64,000 nucleotides of DNA from Symbiodinium microadriaticum (GCA_001939145.1 LSRX01000050.1:1125092-1189091); one strand, 5' to 3'; positions 27,998 through 39,683 are shown, counted from the stretch's first letter. Program-made: numbers and translations. Notes: generated by a model from the letters alone, not told the origin.

Positions 27998-28159
27998 TGT
28001 CTTTTGCTCTTTAGGGCTTTCCGAAACAACCAGCACATCGAGAAGTGTACCAAGTCTTTCAGAGAACCAGAAGCATTCGCCAATGACAATTGGCTCAAGT
28101 GCGGCTGATGGAAAAGGCACGTCGTTTTGCATAGGGGGCCACTGTCGCTAAGAGCGACA
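27998..28159 (+). repeat. 3' LTR (162 bp)
   Basis: Identical to the 5' LTR on direct reading. The TTGGCTCAAG spliced-leader-like word is at 28090-28099. Followed by CTAG (28160-28163). Confidence 0.95.
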
Positions 28160-28163
28160 CTAG

Positions 28164-28510
28164 AACCCCTGTAAGCCCCTAACCCAAGCCCTTACCAGTA
28201 CCCTTATGGAACTATTCAAAGGCAACCCCTTTCCCTGAACGGAACCCCTTTCAAAGGAGCCCTAAACCCTAAACGGAACGGAACCCCTTTCAAAGGAACC
28301 CCAAACCCCTAAACCCCTAAACCCCTAAACCCCTAAACCCCCAAACCCTAACCCTCTAAACCCTCTAAACCCCTAAACCCCTAAAGCCCTAAACCCCTAA
28401 ACCCCTAACCCCCCAAACCCCCCAAACCCCCTGAACCCTAAACCCTTAAACCCTTTAAGGAACCCTATAGATCCCTTTAAGAACCCTATAGATCCCTTTA
28501 AGAACCCCTT
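28164..28510. repeat. C-rich telomere-like tract right of the retrotransposon
   Basis: CCCCTAAA/CCCTAAA units, densest at 28292-28460, with interspersed GGAACCCCTTTCAAAGGA and ATAGATCCCTTTAAGAACCC duplications at about 28234-28300 and 28467-28510. Confidence 0.9.
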
Positions 28511-28576
28511 TCTAAAGCCCGGATGAGGCATCGTCGGCCTGGCAGCGATGGCCGGAGCCTCGCCAGACTTTGCCTG

Positions 28577-28960
28577 ACACGAGGGTCGAGGGTTTTAGGG
28601 TTTAGGGTCTAGGGCTCCGTAAGTTTAGGGGTTTAGGGGTTTAGGGTTTAGGGTCTAGGGTTCCGTAAGTTTAGGGGTTTAGGGTTTACAGGGTCTAGGG
28701 TTTAGGGTCTAGGGTTCCGTAAGTTTAGGGGTTTAGAGGGGTTTAGGGTCTAGGGTTCCGTAAGATTAGGGGTTTAGGGTTTATAGGGTCTAGGGTTTAG
28801 GGTCTAGGGTTCCGTAAGCTTAGGGTTTTAGGGTTTAGGGGTTTAGGGTTTAGGGGGCTAAACAGTAGGATCCTTATTATAAGGACCCCAAAATAAGGTA
28901 CCCCTAATTTTCGGAAAGTCCCACTTAGGGTTTAGGGTCTAGGGTTCCGTGATTTTAGGA
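28577..28960. repeat. G-rich higher-order repeat
   Basis: TTTAGGG units organised in a larger period: GGTCTAGGGTTCCGTAAG (or GGCTCCGTAAG) recurs at about 28606, 28650, 28697, 28747 and 28801, spaced about 44-54 bp. Inverted relative to 28164-28510, from which it is separated by a roughly 65-bp unique chip. Confidence 0.85.
28863..28922. repeat. Partial hairpin element, family C
   Basis: CAGTAGGATCCTTATTATAA, GGACCCC and GGTACCCCTAATTTTCGGAA are the reverse complement of the left half and loop of 13385-13493. It lies inside the G-rich tract; the second arm is missing. Confidence 0.7.
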
Positions 28961-30506
28961 TTTAGGGTTTTGGGGAGATTCATTGGTAGTTATGAGGGGG
29001 GGGGGTTAGAAGTGAGGTATCAAAAGATCTGCCATACAATATATTTGGGACCTAGAACCCCACTTGTAACTGCACATGAACCTCCAAGCAGACACCAGGA
29101 ATGATCTGATGTCGGGTTCGGGGTGTTTGGTTCAGAGGATGGTTTAGGGTTTAGGATGAAGTGCACAGGGTCTAGTTACAGGGTCTGAGGTGTTTGGGTT
29201 TGAGAGTATCCAGTTTAGGGTTGGAGGGTTTAGGCGTTCCGGGGGTTTGGACGATGTTGGGTTTGGGGCTTAAGGATTTGGGGTGTTCGGAGTCTAGGGA
29301 AGATGGGCCACGTTGGGGTCGGGGTATGAGACTCTTCGGTTTTGGGTTGAAGGTTTAGGGCTTGGGGATCAAGAGCTTTAAAGTCTTGGGGCACTGGAGG
29401 TGTAGGGTTCTGGAGAGCATGTCGAGATTGGTGACAGTTAAAGGGCTAGGGCACTCGAGGGGTTCATTACAACTCCCTAAACCCTAAACCCCTAAACCTT
29501 AAACCTTATGCCCCTGCGCACTAAACCCTTGTTTAATGTCGAGAGAAGCCCTCGAGCCCGCCCAGTGTAATCGGGGAAAGAGAACAGCCAGATACAAATA
29601 ATACTCACAGTGCCCAAAGCACGAGTACCACAAGGGAGGAGGCTTCCCTTCTTTTGGAACTCTTCCCTAAGCCAGGGCGCAACTTCAGGGAAAACGTAGG
29701 TTCTAGCATGATCCCCAAATCCTTAAAGCCCAAACTCGGAACCTGCCTGCGCCCTGGAAATACGCTCGGAAATTTACATCGCCACACAGCGCTGTTTGCA
29801 CCATTATTTCCAAGGATGATGTAAATTTGACTCAGGATAATACACCCTCTAAACCCTGGCCCAAACAACAACCTGCAGTGCACACTAAACCCTAAACCCG
29901 GAAAGAACCTTAAACTCTAAACCCTTGTGGAACCCTAAGAAGCACCCTTTGAGGAAACGCTAAACGCCTTAAAACTAGACCCCAAACCCCCAAGCCCCAT
30001 GCTTAAACCCCCTTGGGTAATTGTCTGAATCAGCGGCCCTGCTTGGGTCCCCAAAATGCGTGGGGACCACAGAGGACGTGTTAAACAAATGACTGTTTAA
30101 GATATAGGTGAAACGCCGTCGCCGTATAAAAGGGACCCAAGAACGACCAATTTACCTTCTTTAACCCTACCTGCCCAGGTCTACGGCTCGGCCAGGTCAG
30201 TCATCTTGACGGATTTGCAGCATATGCAGCTGTGCGTGGTTAGTGGTTCAGGCGTTAGGCTTCACGGCTTAGGGCTTAGGGTTGGTTAACGGCTTAGGAC
30301 TGTTCAGTCATATTGCGGGTTCCTTTCCCTCCAGGCGTCTCACTCTCTGGAGTCACGATCAAATCTTTGATGCTTCCGATCTTGAGGCTTGTGACGGCTT
30401 GTGTTCACGCAGACACGTTGTGTCCAAGGGGGGATGTCGGGGTATCCCTCTGAACACATCAAGACACAAGTGCTGGGCCATTGAACATGTCAGCAACAAC
30501 ATGTTT
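28961..30506. other. No gene recognised
   Basis: G/T-rich degenerate words to about 29460, C-rich words at 29474-29530 and 29884-30000, and a unique stretch between. A minus-strand 92-residue frame (29605-29883) and a + 88-residue frame (30282-30548) show no motif. Confidence 0.45.
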
Positions 30507-30529
30507 GGTTTAGGGTTTAACCCTAAACC
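30507..30529. repeat. Head-to-head telomere-like palindrome
   Basis: GGTTTAGGGTT (30507-30517), one spacer T, then AACCCTAAACC (30519-30529): perfect 11-bp arms. G-rich then C-rich is the polarity of two telomere ends joined to each other. A C-rich tract continues to about 30590. Confidence 0.85.
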
Positions 30530-32950
30530 CCGAAACCCTGAACCCTGAACCCTAAACCCTACACCCTAAACCCTAAACCCTAACCAGAGCTTAGACTGAG
30601 CCGTAAGACACTGGACCACAAAAAGGACCAAAAACCCTAGACCCCACCAGCCCTAAAGCCTCAACACCCTAAGCCCGAAGCCCTAAACAAAGAAGTAAAC
30701 TGGTAGGGGGCGTTGAGATTTAGCGTCGAAGCGTTTAGGGCAAGTTTAGGGCACGGGTGTCTCGGGGGTGTAGGGTTCAAGCGCGGCTATGCGCGGCTTA
30801 GCCTACCCCCAAACTCTGAACTCCAGACCCTTGACGCCCAGATGAAGAGATCTAGACCTCGTCTTAGTTCTCCAGCCCCCAGCTTTTCAACATCTTCAGT
30901 ATGCAGCTTATGAAAGGTTCACGTCGTTGCTACTGTGCCTGAACGAAGTCCCTGACATGGGTGCATCCCGGTCGAAGTATATACTAGGTGGCTACATGGA
31001 ACCTTCAATTGGGTTATAATGGTAAGCTGGCCTGTGGCTCCAGTTCACGTCAAGGTACCGCACCCCAAACTGCCATAAGCTGCTTCTCTGCAGCGCCTCA
31101 CACAGGGAACGTGGAGTTGAAGAGGGGCGCTTCAAGACAAGTGTGTTACTTGTATGATTTTGATTGGATGCCTTTGACACACAGACTATGCCAAACGCAA
31201 AAACATGCTTCAACGACGTGTTCCGATTGTTCGGCAGCCTCGGCCTGACGCTTGAAAAAACAGCTTGGTTTCGGCACCACGTGTCGGTGTGGTTCATGGT
31301 GCGCAACATCTTGGATCCATGAACTTTGCCTGACCTTCTCGCAATCGCTGACCACAGTACTACCTGCTGCAGACCTATCGCGTAGAACAAGAGCTTTTAA
31401 TGTAGTGTGTGGCCGTGTGCAATTTTAAATGCCGATGCACCCGTCAACATATCTCCCGTTCAGTGTTCCACCTTCGTCCTATGTAATTACGAGTCGGTCT
31501 TGTCACTCTCGTCCGCATCAGAAACGGTGCCAGATTGGTGTGTGCGACCCACCTTCCGCTGGGCCGCCGAGCCTTCAGCCGACACAGTAAATCCACAAAA
31601 CTTGAACTGAACCCCTTCGTTGCGTCCAGGTGGCAGATTCCCGGCAACATCGTCAAGGGTTGGCTAATATTTGCACGGCATCAGTGTTCCGGTTCCGGTT
31701 CGGACATTAGACTCATTAGACATGCCCTGATACAACAAATGTTGCAGGCACAGGTCGCCGCCAAAACCCGTGTCCACGCAATTTGGAATCCAGTCTCAGG
31801 CAGTCGCTGTTGAAGAGGTGCGATTCCCGACTTTCAGTTTGGTCGGGTGCTTTTCATGTATCTTCGAGCTCCTGGACGCCATCACTTTTCAAGGTGAGAG
31901 CTGTTGAAGTTGAATATGTGCAGCACTGAACGGGCTTAGACACCGTTTCGGGCCTGGGAAGCTTCACAGGTCACTCCAGAGATCATGAGTCACATCAACT
32001 TATATCCTTGTATAGTTGCATCGTGTTGCTATGTTGTAACTTACTGCAGAAAGACTTGTTGAATATCAAGGACACTGCAAAAGCCCGACAACACACTTTC
32101 AAAGCTTGATGGTTCTAGCTTTGCGTGGATTTCGCCAGCCTTATAATTATGCGGGAAGGAAGTGTTTAGCGGTCAAGTCAAAGCTTCTACAAGAAGCCCC
32201 ACGCCAGGCCAACCAGGAACTGAATCTGACAGCATGAGGTGTAGCCGCCCAGGCGTGGTAGAAGCCGGCGCACACAAGTATGACCAGCTATAGACCCTGC
32301 ACCCTGCTGTGAGAGATGAGGGATCGAGGGCAGGGTTTTTCAACAGTCCCAGCATGCTCAACCCCAATAGACTCTCAAGAGACTCTATCCCTAAGCCTTC
32401 AACGATGGAAGGAACGTTGAGCTCAACTGCCTCCAGCAGCGTTGCGAGGCTCGAACGCTGGCTCCTCGTCACATTCCATTGTTGCGGAATGTTTGCAAGA
32501 CTGGGATTTCAAGACTTTTCTGGCCCTACGCCCTTAAACACAGAGCCTTCCGCTCTTCGGAGCGGGAACTGTGGTGAGGACCGCGCAGTCTAGAGCATAT
32601 CATAGTTCGTAGAGCTTGGGCATGCCATGTGAATATGTCGCGCTTATCCTCATTGGGTCTCAAAGTCAGAAGGCTGGGTTCTGGAGTACCATACTTGAGT
32701 ACTTTTTTTTTGGACCTGTTCCTTAAAGGAACCAGTATGAAATAAAAGTCTATACTTTTTTTCTGCCTGGTTACTTCAAACTTCACAGGTCGTGCGTGTT
32801 TGGAGTATGTTTTGAAGTCTTGTACTATCCAGCCTCGGGCCTGATGTTTCAGCTTTGCGACACTTGCTCCTTTGTACTAGACAATAATCCCTCAAGGACA
32901 ATGACGAACACAGAAGCTGTTCTCCATTGCAGAAGAAGCCGGGGGGAGGC
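30530..32950. other. Mostly unique sequence, no gene assigned
   Basis: C-rich units to 30590, then the longest stretch without telomere-like units in this part (about 30900-32640). Several short frames look protein-like, for example FNDVFRLFGSLGLTLEKTAW at about 31213 on +. They are broken by stops and not recognised. It may contain degenerate coding sequence or exons. Confidence 0.4.
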
Positions 32951-33001
32951 TTTTTTTTTTGGGGGGGGGGGGGGGGGTAATTAAAATTGATGCCCCCTAT
33001 A
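32951..33001. repeat. T10-G17 homopolymer junction and half hairpin
   Basis: Ten T followed by 17 G, then TAATTAAAATTGATGCCCCC and TATA. The TAATT...CCCCCTATA end resembles the terminus of the 7480-7606 hairpin element in reverse; no second arm was found. Confidence 0.55.
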
Positions 33002-33036
33002 CAATCCCGAAGTTCCCTAGGATACTGGAAGTCTGA

Positions 33037-33184
33037 TGTCCAGTGTTGAAAGCTTTTGCTTTGCCCCTGGAGAGATGTGAGGCTTGGGGGAGCGACCTCC
33101 CTGAAGAGTTCAAAGACATCGACGTGGTGATTGCTGCAGATGTCGTTTACCCCACCAAGGACTCGGAATCTATGAGGGCATCAG
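33037..33184 (+). CDS. Methyltransf_16 (METTL21-like) exon fragment
   Basis: Open frame reading CEAWGSDLPEEFKDIDVVIAADVVYPTKDSES. The pattern W...L......DVVIAADVVY is the post-motif-II strand and loop of the METTL21/Methyltransf_16 family, SAM-dependent lysine methyltransferases. The frame is closed upstream by a TGA at 33034. Downstream it runs to CATCAG|GTTAG, a good splice donor, at 33184/33185. The SAM-binding glycine-rich motif expected upstream was not found within about 500 bp, so this is one exon of a longer gene or a relic. TTTAGGG words follow at about 33228. Confidence 0.6.
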
Positions 33185-33189
33185 GTTAG

Positions 33190-36072
33190 AAGATGTTAGA
33201 ACGTGTTAAAGGTTCGGGTTTGGGGTCTAGGGTTTAGGGAGGGTTTAGGGATAGCAGATACGTGAAAAACGCATATTGATATGCCTGACAATGTATCGTG
33301 AGCCGAACGTATGAGGACGGCTCGATATTGTTTTTTTCAATGTCGGCAGTTCCACAGAGTGTGTACATGACACCGAGGTGGACATAAGATGATGCGTGTG
33401 CCTGTGTGTGTGTGGGAGCAATAGTGTGACAATACATGAAGGTTGATGATGGTGGATACTTTGCAGAATGGTCCCAAACCACCAATATTGCCGAATGATT
33501 GATGTTGATATAAGGATCGGAATGATTACCGGTACCATTCTTAAGGGTTCCTTCTACGCAACTCCACCTTCCAGTCTCCCAAACCCTAATTTGTTTTTTT
33601 TGTTTGTTTTAAGTGGGCTCGTGCATAAAGCCCGCATGTTGTTGTCTTGGGTCCTGCAAGCTGGGTTCCTTGCGCCACGATCGTTCAGTGGCCTTGATTT
33701 GGAAAGCTCGCTCAATGCCAGACCAGGTAAACAGTCTGATTACGATCTCGTACAGCAACCCTGTCTATACTAGACCCTAGAGTAGCCTAGACCCTAAATA
33801 ATCAGTCCTCAACAAAACAGAGCCCAGGGTGTTTAAGCAATTCGTTCTCTAATCCAGCTGCAGTTTTAGGACTTTGCCACGCTTGGTTATCACTCAAGCT
33901 ATCATGCGGGTGTAGTATGGTTAAGGCGAGCACACCCGAAACCCGGAAATCCAAACGAGAATGTTTCAACCCGAAAGAGTCAACACCGAACCGACCCTTT
34001 CAAGAAACCTGTTGGGGAGGGAGAAGATCCAGGAGGCATCATAGCCAAGCTGTTGACTTTGCAAACATGCCTTTCGCTCCGCAGCGTGAAGTTCCAGTTT
34101 AGGACATTTCCACATGAAGCAAAGCAGACGGACGTTTTAACGGGGCTGGTCATGGCCAGCTGAGGACAAGCAACGCGGGCAGCGGAACCCTGAGCCCTCA
34201 AAATGTCCTTGAATTCCTTGGCCGGTCTTCAGTAGCTCTAAATTTCTAAAGCTTAAGGAGTCTATTTCTTAGTCTAGAGACTCGGGGGTTTGCAGGTACG
34301 CACAACTGCGAATACAGATGCATCGTGTGCGACCCTAAAATGAAACGGTTGAAACCCCCATACCACCTGTAGCAAGCCTTCTAAAGCCCTTCTGAAATCG
34401 TATATCCTCAACGCCCTAGACCCTGAACCCTAAACTCCCTCAACTCTGAACCCTGATCCCTGAACCCCAAACCCTAAACCCTGGACGTTAAAACCCGAAA
34501 GATGTAGCTATGGCTTCGCTTCTAAGCATGTGATGCAGCAGCGAAATGCAGATTCCGAGTCTTGGTTCTTCATTTGAGGGTTGATCTAAACCCCCTTCGC
34601 TTGACTTTGCTTTACAGAGGCGATTCATTCGTATTGTCACTTTTTAAATGGCCTTCAAAACATGGTGTGCGCGGACAAACGCGCAAGGGTTAGCGCAAGA
34701 GCGCGCAAGGGCAGTAATGTGGCTATACAACATGCACGTATGAAAAACGAGAGTGTGTGTGTGTGTGTGTGTGTGCAAGACACACGGAAGAGTGCGCAAG
34801 GGCGAGCGCAAGGGGTATTAAATGGTCGCTCATCGGAAGAAGAATGTCGATCAGCTGTACCTAATATATATAGAGATATATATATATATATAATTATATA
34901 TATAAGATATTATTACGCCCTTAAAGTACCTCTATGGTCCTATATAGATCAACCCCCCATTTGAAGCAGGACTTAGGGTTCAGGATGTAGGGTGTAGGCT
35001 GATACATGCTCAGGTTCTTTGATAGAACTAGATCAAAGACAGTCCTTGGGAAATTAGGTACTCTGGGGTTCAGGTAAACCCGACTCCAAACCCCCTTCGA
35101 TTTAGAACCTTAGTTGCATTCGTTTTTTTTTTGATTTCGGCTTGGGCTGAGACTAGGCTGTGATGTGTAAACCCTAAACCGTAAACCCTAATAAAAACCA
35201 ACCCTCAACCCGAATCGTGGGGTTGCTGGCCAGGGGCTGGGCGGGTGCAGTGACGTTCTCCATTCCTTTCGATGCCGAAGTATTGCTCCGAGATTTCGAT
35301 ACTCAGCCCTGAACCGTACAGACATAAACTCCCAAAACCCAACCCGCAAAAGAAAAGAGCACGAAATAAAGAGCACGAAATACCTATCCCAAAACAAGCA
35401 ACCTGGACCCTCTATGAAGCACCAGAGTCTAGCGGGAGGAACTGTCAGGTGGTATATATCCGTTAGTTCCCCAAGAGCGACGAGCTGTCTCTCATCGTTC
35501 TTCCCGTGGCCCGTTGTCACGGGCGAGCCCTGCATCAAAAACCCTACCCGTTTTGTCTTCCTTGGGGGTTCTTGAATATGACATCCTTCGTCATTCTACT
35601 CTTTTTGAAAAGGTAGTTGCTTTGTTTTGGAAAGGGTGAAGGGGGTTCGGGTAGGTTTCGTTTGGTTCAGGGTTCAGGGTTGGAGCTTGAGCCCCTAATT
35701 CTCCAAAGGCCTCAAGCCTGGGCCAGAAACCTGAGCCCGACTTTAATTGCCTGAATACCTGTAGTTAGGGTTTAGGGTTTAGGGTGTCTTCTCTTGATGG
35801 CATAAGCCGCCCCACCCCCCTCCGCAAGCAAAAACACACAAAACCTTATATACTCTTCTGATCCAGGCCTGCATATGTCCTTATCTATAGACCCCTTATG
35901 GATCCTTAACGAGCCTCGAAGGGGCTACATTGTAACTGTTAAGGCCCGGATATTCAGCTCTACCAAACGGAGCTTTGCAAACAGCTCCGAGTCTTTCTGT
36001 ACTCCTTGAACCCTAGAACCAAAAAGCCCTAAACTCGAAACCCCAAGCCTCCAAAAACCCTGAACCCTGCCT
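33190..36072. other. No gene recognised; minor repeats
   Basis: Unique sequence with a (GT)n run at 34751-34773, a GCGCAAGGG-type repeated word at 34679-34815, a TATA run at 34861-34904, C-rich words at 34415-34490 and 35166-35210, and TTTAGGG at 35765-35785. Frames such as 33468-33773 and 35188-35538 show no motif. Confidence 0.45.
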
Positions 36073-36236
36073 GAACCCTAAACCCTAAACCCTAAACCCT
36101 TAACCGAACCGTTAACAACAAACCTGACAGTCCCAGGAATGCCGAGCGCCTGCTCTCTCCGATCTGCGTGCTTGCGCTGCATGCCCGGTCCTTGGAAGTT
36201 TGGGGGTGTGGGGTTTAGGGTTTAGGGTTTAGTTTT
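36073..36236. repeat. Chip bracketed by inverted telomere-like units
   Basis: CCCTAAA units at 36073-36110, about 100 bp of unique DNA reading RNAERLLSPICVLALHARSL after TCCCAG (possible acceptor), then TTTAGGG units from 36213. An example of the C-rich/chip/G-rich layout. Confidence 0.65.
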
Positions 36237-36696
36237 GCTTTTTGATTTTGTGTCGGTGGTTTTCGGAATTTCGGTGCTGTTTGCATTGTTTTTGGTTTTT
36301 GTTGGGAGGTGAAGGGTTAAGGATCAGCTCCCCGAGATGGCAGGAAACAGGGAGCGCTGAAACCCTGAATCTCTTGGTTCGTGGTTCCCTTATTTTTTTA
36401 ATTCGGCATTGAGCAAAGATGTTTGGGGAATTTTGAGCTGTTGTTGTCGTTGTTGTTATTGATGTTGTTGGTCTTGGGGCTTGGGATTTATGGTTGTTGG
36501 GGGTGTTATCGGAGTCTCTTCGAACCCAGGAGCCCCGAATTCAGGGGCCCTGCTATGATTACGAACTGGCAGCCTTTACCACCCCTTTGAGAGAGATGTA
36601 TCAGGAAGTGGGTTTTTGCATGAAAAGGTAGCAGCTTTCGTTTGAGGCCTTAGCAAGTTTTCTTGTGGCTCGAGCTTATGGTGTTCCTACCTGCAT

Positions 36697-36954
36697 TTGT
36701 CAAGGGCTTTCCGCACACCCATAGCCTCAGTAAAATTCCCAGAGCAGGGGCCAAGTCGGAGTATTGTATACAACCTGGGCGCCCAATTATCTTTCAAGAA
36801 CCTTCTGTATTGGCACTTCACGGGTGAATGCAGCGAGAACCTGCTGCGGATGTCGGAAGCATGTGCCCTCGTCAAGCGACGAGGTTGTTTATGGAAGCGG
36901 CACCGAACCGTAGGTGGTTGTATGCTACATGGCATTCGTGCTGAGAGGAATTGA
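36697..36954 (+). CDS. Unassigned open frame
   Basis: Within unique DNA, an 85-residue frame ends at TGA 36952. It reads RSIVYNLGAQLSFKNLLYWH then FTGECSENLLRMSEACALVK. Natural-looking composition with six cysteines and a basic C-terminal part. A minus-strand frame of 122 residues covers the same bases, so coding strand and reality are uncertain. Not recognised. Confidence 0.25.
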   Translation: MSRAFRTPIASVKFPEQGPSRSIVYNLGAQLSFKNLLYWHFTGECSENLLRMSEACALVKRRGCLWKRHRTVGGCMLHGIRAERN

Positions 36955-37079
36955 CCCGATCGTTGGGTACATGCGGTCGCTGTAACCTTCAACCAGGGTT
37001 CAGCGCTTCCAGGTTTTACCTTGCTCCGATGAGCAGTCATAATACCAACAAACACTTCAGCAGCAATTCCACACTGGCA

Positions 37080-37240
37080 ATGGCAATGGTACGTAGTAGA
37101 TGTGATGATAGTGATTCTAGCAGTTGTAGTTGACCTAGCTGTGGTGGTGGTAGCTGTAGCTTGAACTGTGGTTTTAGTTGCAGGCTGTAGCTGTAATAGT
37201 TGTAGTTGGTGCCGTTGGTCTTGGGCTTATCGTTAGCGGT
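37080..37240. repeat. Degenerate GTAGYT simple repeat
   Basis: Repeated GTAGTTG, GTAGCTGTAG and GGTGGTGGTAG words. Low-complexity translations on both strands; no gene. Confidence 0.7.
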
Positions 37241-37691
37241 TGCTATTTTTGCTGTCATTGCACCGGAGCCTTGTGAACACTTCTGCAATCTATGCGACCT
37301 AGGTTTCGAAGGAATCGAGAACCCAGGCCCTGAATCTTCAACAGCCCAGCTCTTTTGGGGCTCCTCACTCTGATTCCCTGGCACGAGTCTTCAAAAGGGT
37401 AGGCCCCCGAATCTTCGGATAAAAGCCTGGCCCTGGCCATTACGGAGGCCCTGTTGCTCGCGGATGTTGCGGCCCATCGGAGGTCACTTCTCCAGCGTCA
37501 GTCTCTCTAGGGTGGGGCCCCGGCCTTCAAGGTTGGGGTTGAACGGTTGTTAGAGCCTGCCGAAGTATAGGGGCCTTGATGATTAGACGGGCTTTGGGGG
37601 GTAGATTTTGGTTCTTCTATTTCAGGGAAGCCCAAGGACATAATATCTCTAAGTAGTGTCCCTTGCAATCCTTGTCCTGTTTCCACGCACT

Positions 37692-37820
37692 AAAGCCTCC
37701 TAAACCCCGAAACCCTTAACCCTAAGCCCAGATAAACCCAGAGCCTAAACCCTATAAACCCTATAAACCCGATAAACCCTAAACCCTATAACCCCTAAAC
37801 CCTATAAACCCTGCAAACGC
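37692..37820. repeat. CCCTATAAA/CCCTAAA tract
   Basis: CCCTATAAA and CCCTAAACCC units in tandem. Confidence 0.85.
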
Positions 37821-38627
37821 AAGACTCTCCAGCTTCAAGATCTTGGCTGTTTTGCATTCTCTGCGTCAGAATCGTGTCCGACGCGCCAAGCAATGAACTC
37901 AACTCACAAACAAAAGGGTGAAGCAAAACTGAGTCAGCCCCGGGCGAAGTCCAAGCCCGCTGTGCTAAAAGTGCCTCCGACTCTCCGACAGCCTTTTAGC
38001 CAATCGGAGGCAAGCCCGAGAAGGGGGATGGAAGAAAAGCACCTCTACGCCTGAAGCCCTTAAGAGCCTGTGTAGGAACCGTTTATAGAACCTTTTGGAG
38101 AAGCCGAAGGATCTTCAAAAACTTACCCAAAACGAGGCACCTCCGCGAGTTCACTTCCCGCGCACCCCTGGAGTGGCTGCTGGCAGCTCCTTGGCTTTGC
38201 ATCCCGGGAATTGGGTACTTCAGGAGTTCCTTCAAGTCCTTCAACTTTCACTATAGAGGTTTCCTTTTTAAAGGGTGTTGTCAAAATCTTGTGGGTTTCT
38301 ATGAGCATACAAATCGGGTTGATTTAGGGTAGGGTCCCATCAACGTAAAAGTGTACTAATTATAAGGGTTCTGTTAAGGGTTGTATACGGTAGATCTCGG
38401 GTTACAGTCGAAAGGGTATGGGGCTTAGGATTATGGGATCTACAGATCAGGGCTGAGAGTTTTGGGATTAGGGTTTAGCGCTAACGGGTTAATTTGAAGT
38501 CGGACAGCAAATTTTCCCTTCCGTTTACTTTTGTTGTTTGTTTTGAACCTTGTCTGATGCGGTCCTATCATAATGGAATGGTTAACATTGCTAGGCCAGG
38601 GAACTCAGCAACAGAGACATTGTTCGG

Positions 38628-38675
38628 ATGATGAGGGTGATGACGATGATGGTGGTGACGGCGACGACGAGGATG

Positions 38676-38724
<49 letters not shown>

Positions 38725-38910
38725 GGATGAGGATGAGGATGAGGATGAGGATGAGGATGATGATGGTGATGATGATGATGATGATGATGATGAGGGTGGT
38801 GGTGACGATGTCGACGGCGAAGAAGATCAATAAGAATATGACGATGACGACATTGATGACGATGATGATGATGATGATGGTGATGGTGATGATGATGATG
38901 ATGGTGATGG

Positions 38911-38942
<32 letters not shown>

Positions 38943-39100
38943 GCAGTGACGATGACGGTGATGATGAGGGTCATGATGGTGATGATGATGGCCATGGCGA
39001 TGTTGGTGATGATGATGATGATGATGATGGCCATGGCGATGTTGGTGATGATGATGATGATGAAGATGATGATCATGATGTGGTGATGGAGATGTTGAGG
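38628..39100. repeat. GAT trinucleotide repeat block
   Basis: About 470 bp of GAT/GAGGAT/GGTGAT triplets, including an internal duplication of GGCCATGGCGATGTTGGTGA at about 38989 and 39028. Asp-, Met- and His/Ile-rich frames are open on both strands because the repeat contains no stop triplet in those phases; they are rejected as genes. Confidence 0.93.
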
Positions 39101-39683
39101 CTGGCTTGGTAGATGTTGGCCTCAACCACTGTCCGTTCATTCATGTTGACATAGCTGGGATCGTTTCAGCTGCAGCAAGACAGTATGGCCGTTGCATTTG
39201 CTGTTGGGGTGCGGCTGGCCATTGTTGTTGCTGGCACGAAGGCATGAAGGCACACGAAGCACTCATTGCGAGTCGTTCGGCTCAGCAAGCTTAAATCTCC
39301 AGGTGCAGCTTGAAGCCGTGTCAAGCCCCTAAACCCACAAGCCCTTAACCCCTACATTACATCCCACACCCCAAAACCCCAATATACCTGCAATTTTGGA
39401 TTTGAAAAACCCCTAAGCCACCTAATTCCCACAAGCACCAAGCTGGTCTCCGAAGAATCAGCTCGTTCCGTCAAGGCGATTGCGGTCCTTTGCTACCTGC
39501 GCACCGTCATCTGTCACTTTGATTGCCTTAGCCCTAAACCCTACACTTTGAACCCTAAACCCTAAACCGTCATCTGTAACTTGGATTGGACCAGGAGCTC
39601 AACCTCAGCCCCACAAAAAAAGCCTTGAGCTTGTGTTGGGCTTCTTAGGGTGCCCTACTGCTTCAGAGCAACGCTATTGAAGT
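39101..39683. other. No gene recognised
   Basis: Unique sequence and C-rich words at 39330-39390 and 39530-39570. A 62-residue frame at 39106-39294 has no motif. Confidence 0.45.

Larger units (their letters stand above)
19573..28159 (+). mobile_element. Complete Ty1/copia-like LTR retrotransposon
   Basis: An 8587-bp element: LTR (19573-19734), primer-binding site, gag-zinc knuckle-protease-integrase frame, RT-RNase H frame, LTR (27998-28159). Integrase before reverse transcriptase is the copia (Pseudoviridae) order. Both LTRs start TG and end CA and are identical as read by eye, so the insertion is recent. A 4-bp CTAG at 19569-19572 and 28160-28163 is the likely target duplication; copia elements more often make 5 bp. 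The interior is much more GC-rich than the flanks. It inserted into a C-rich telomere-like tract. The frame change between the two long ORFs and an overlapping GRF frame raise the question of whether it is autonomous. Confidence 0.93.

Noticed and set aside
38568..39140. Long Asp-, Met- and His/Ile-rich open frames on both strands
   Set aside because: They are translations of an imperfect GAT trinucleotide repeat; stop codons are absent by composition, and frames on both strands are equally open.
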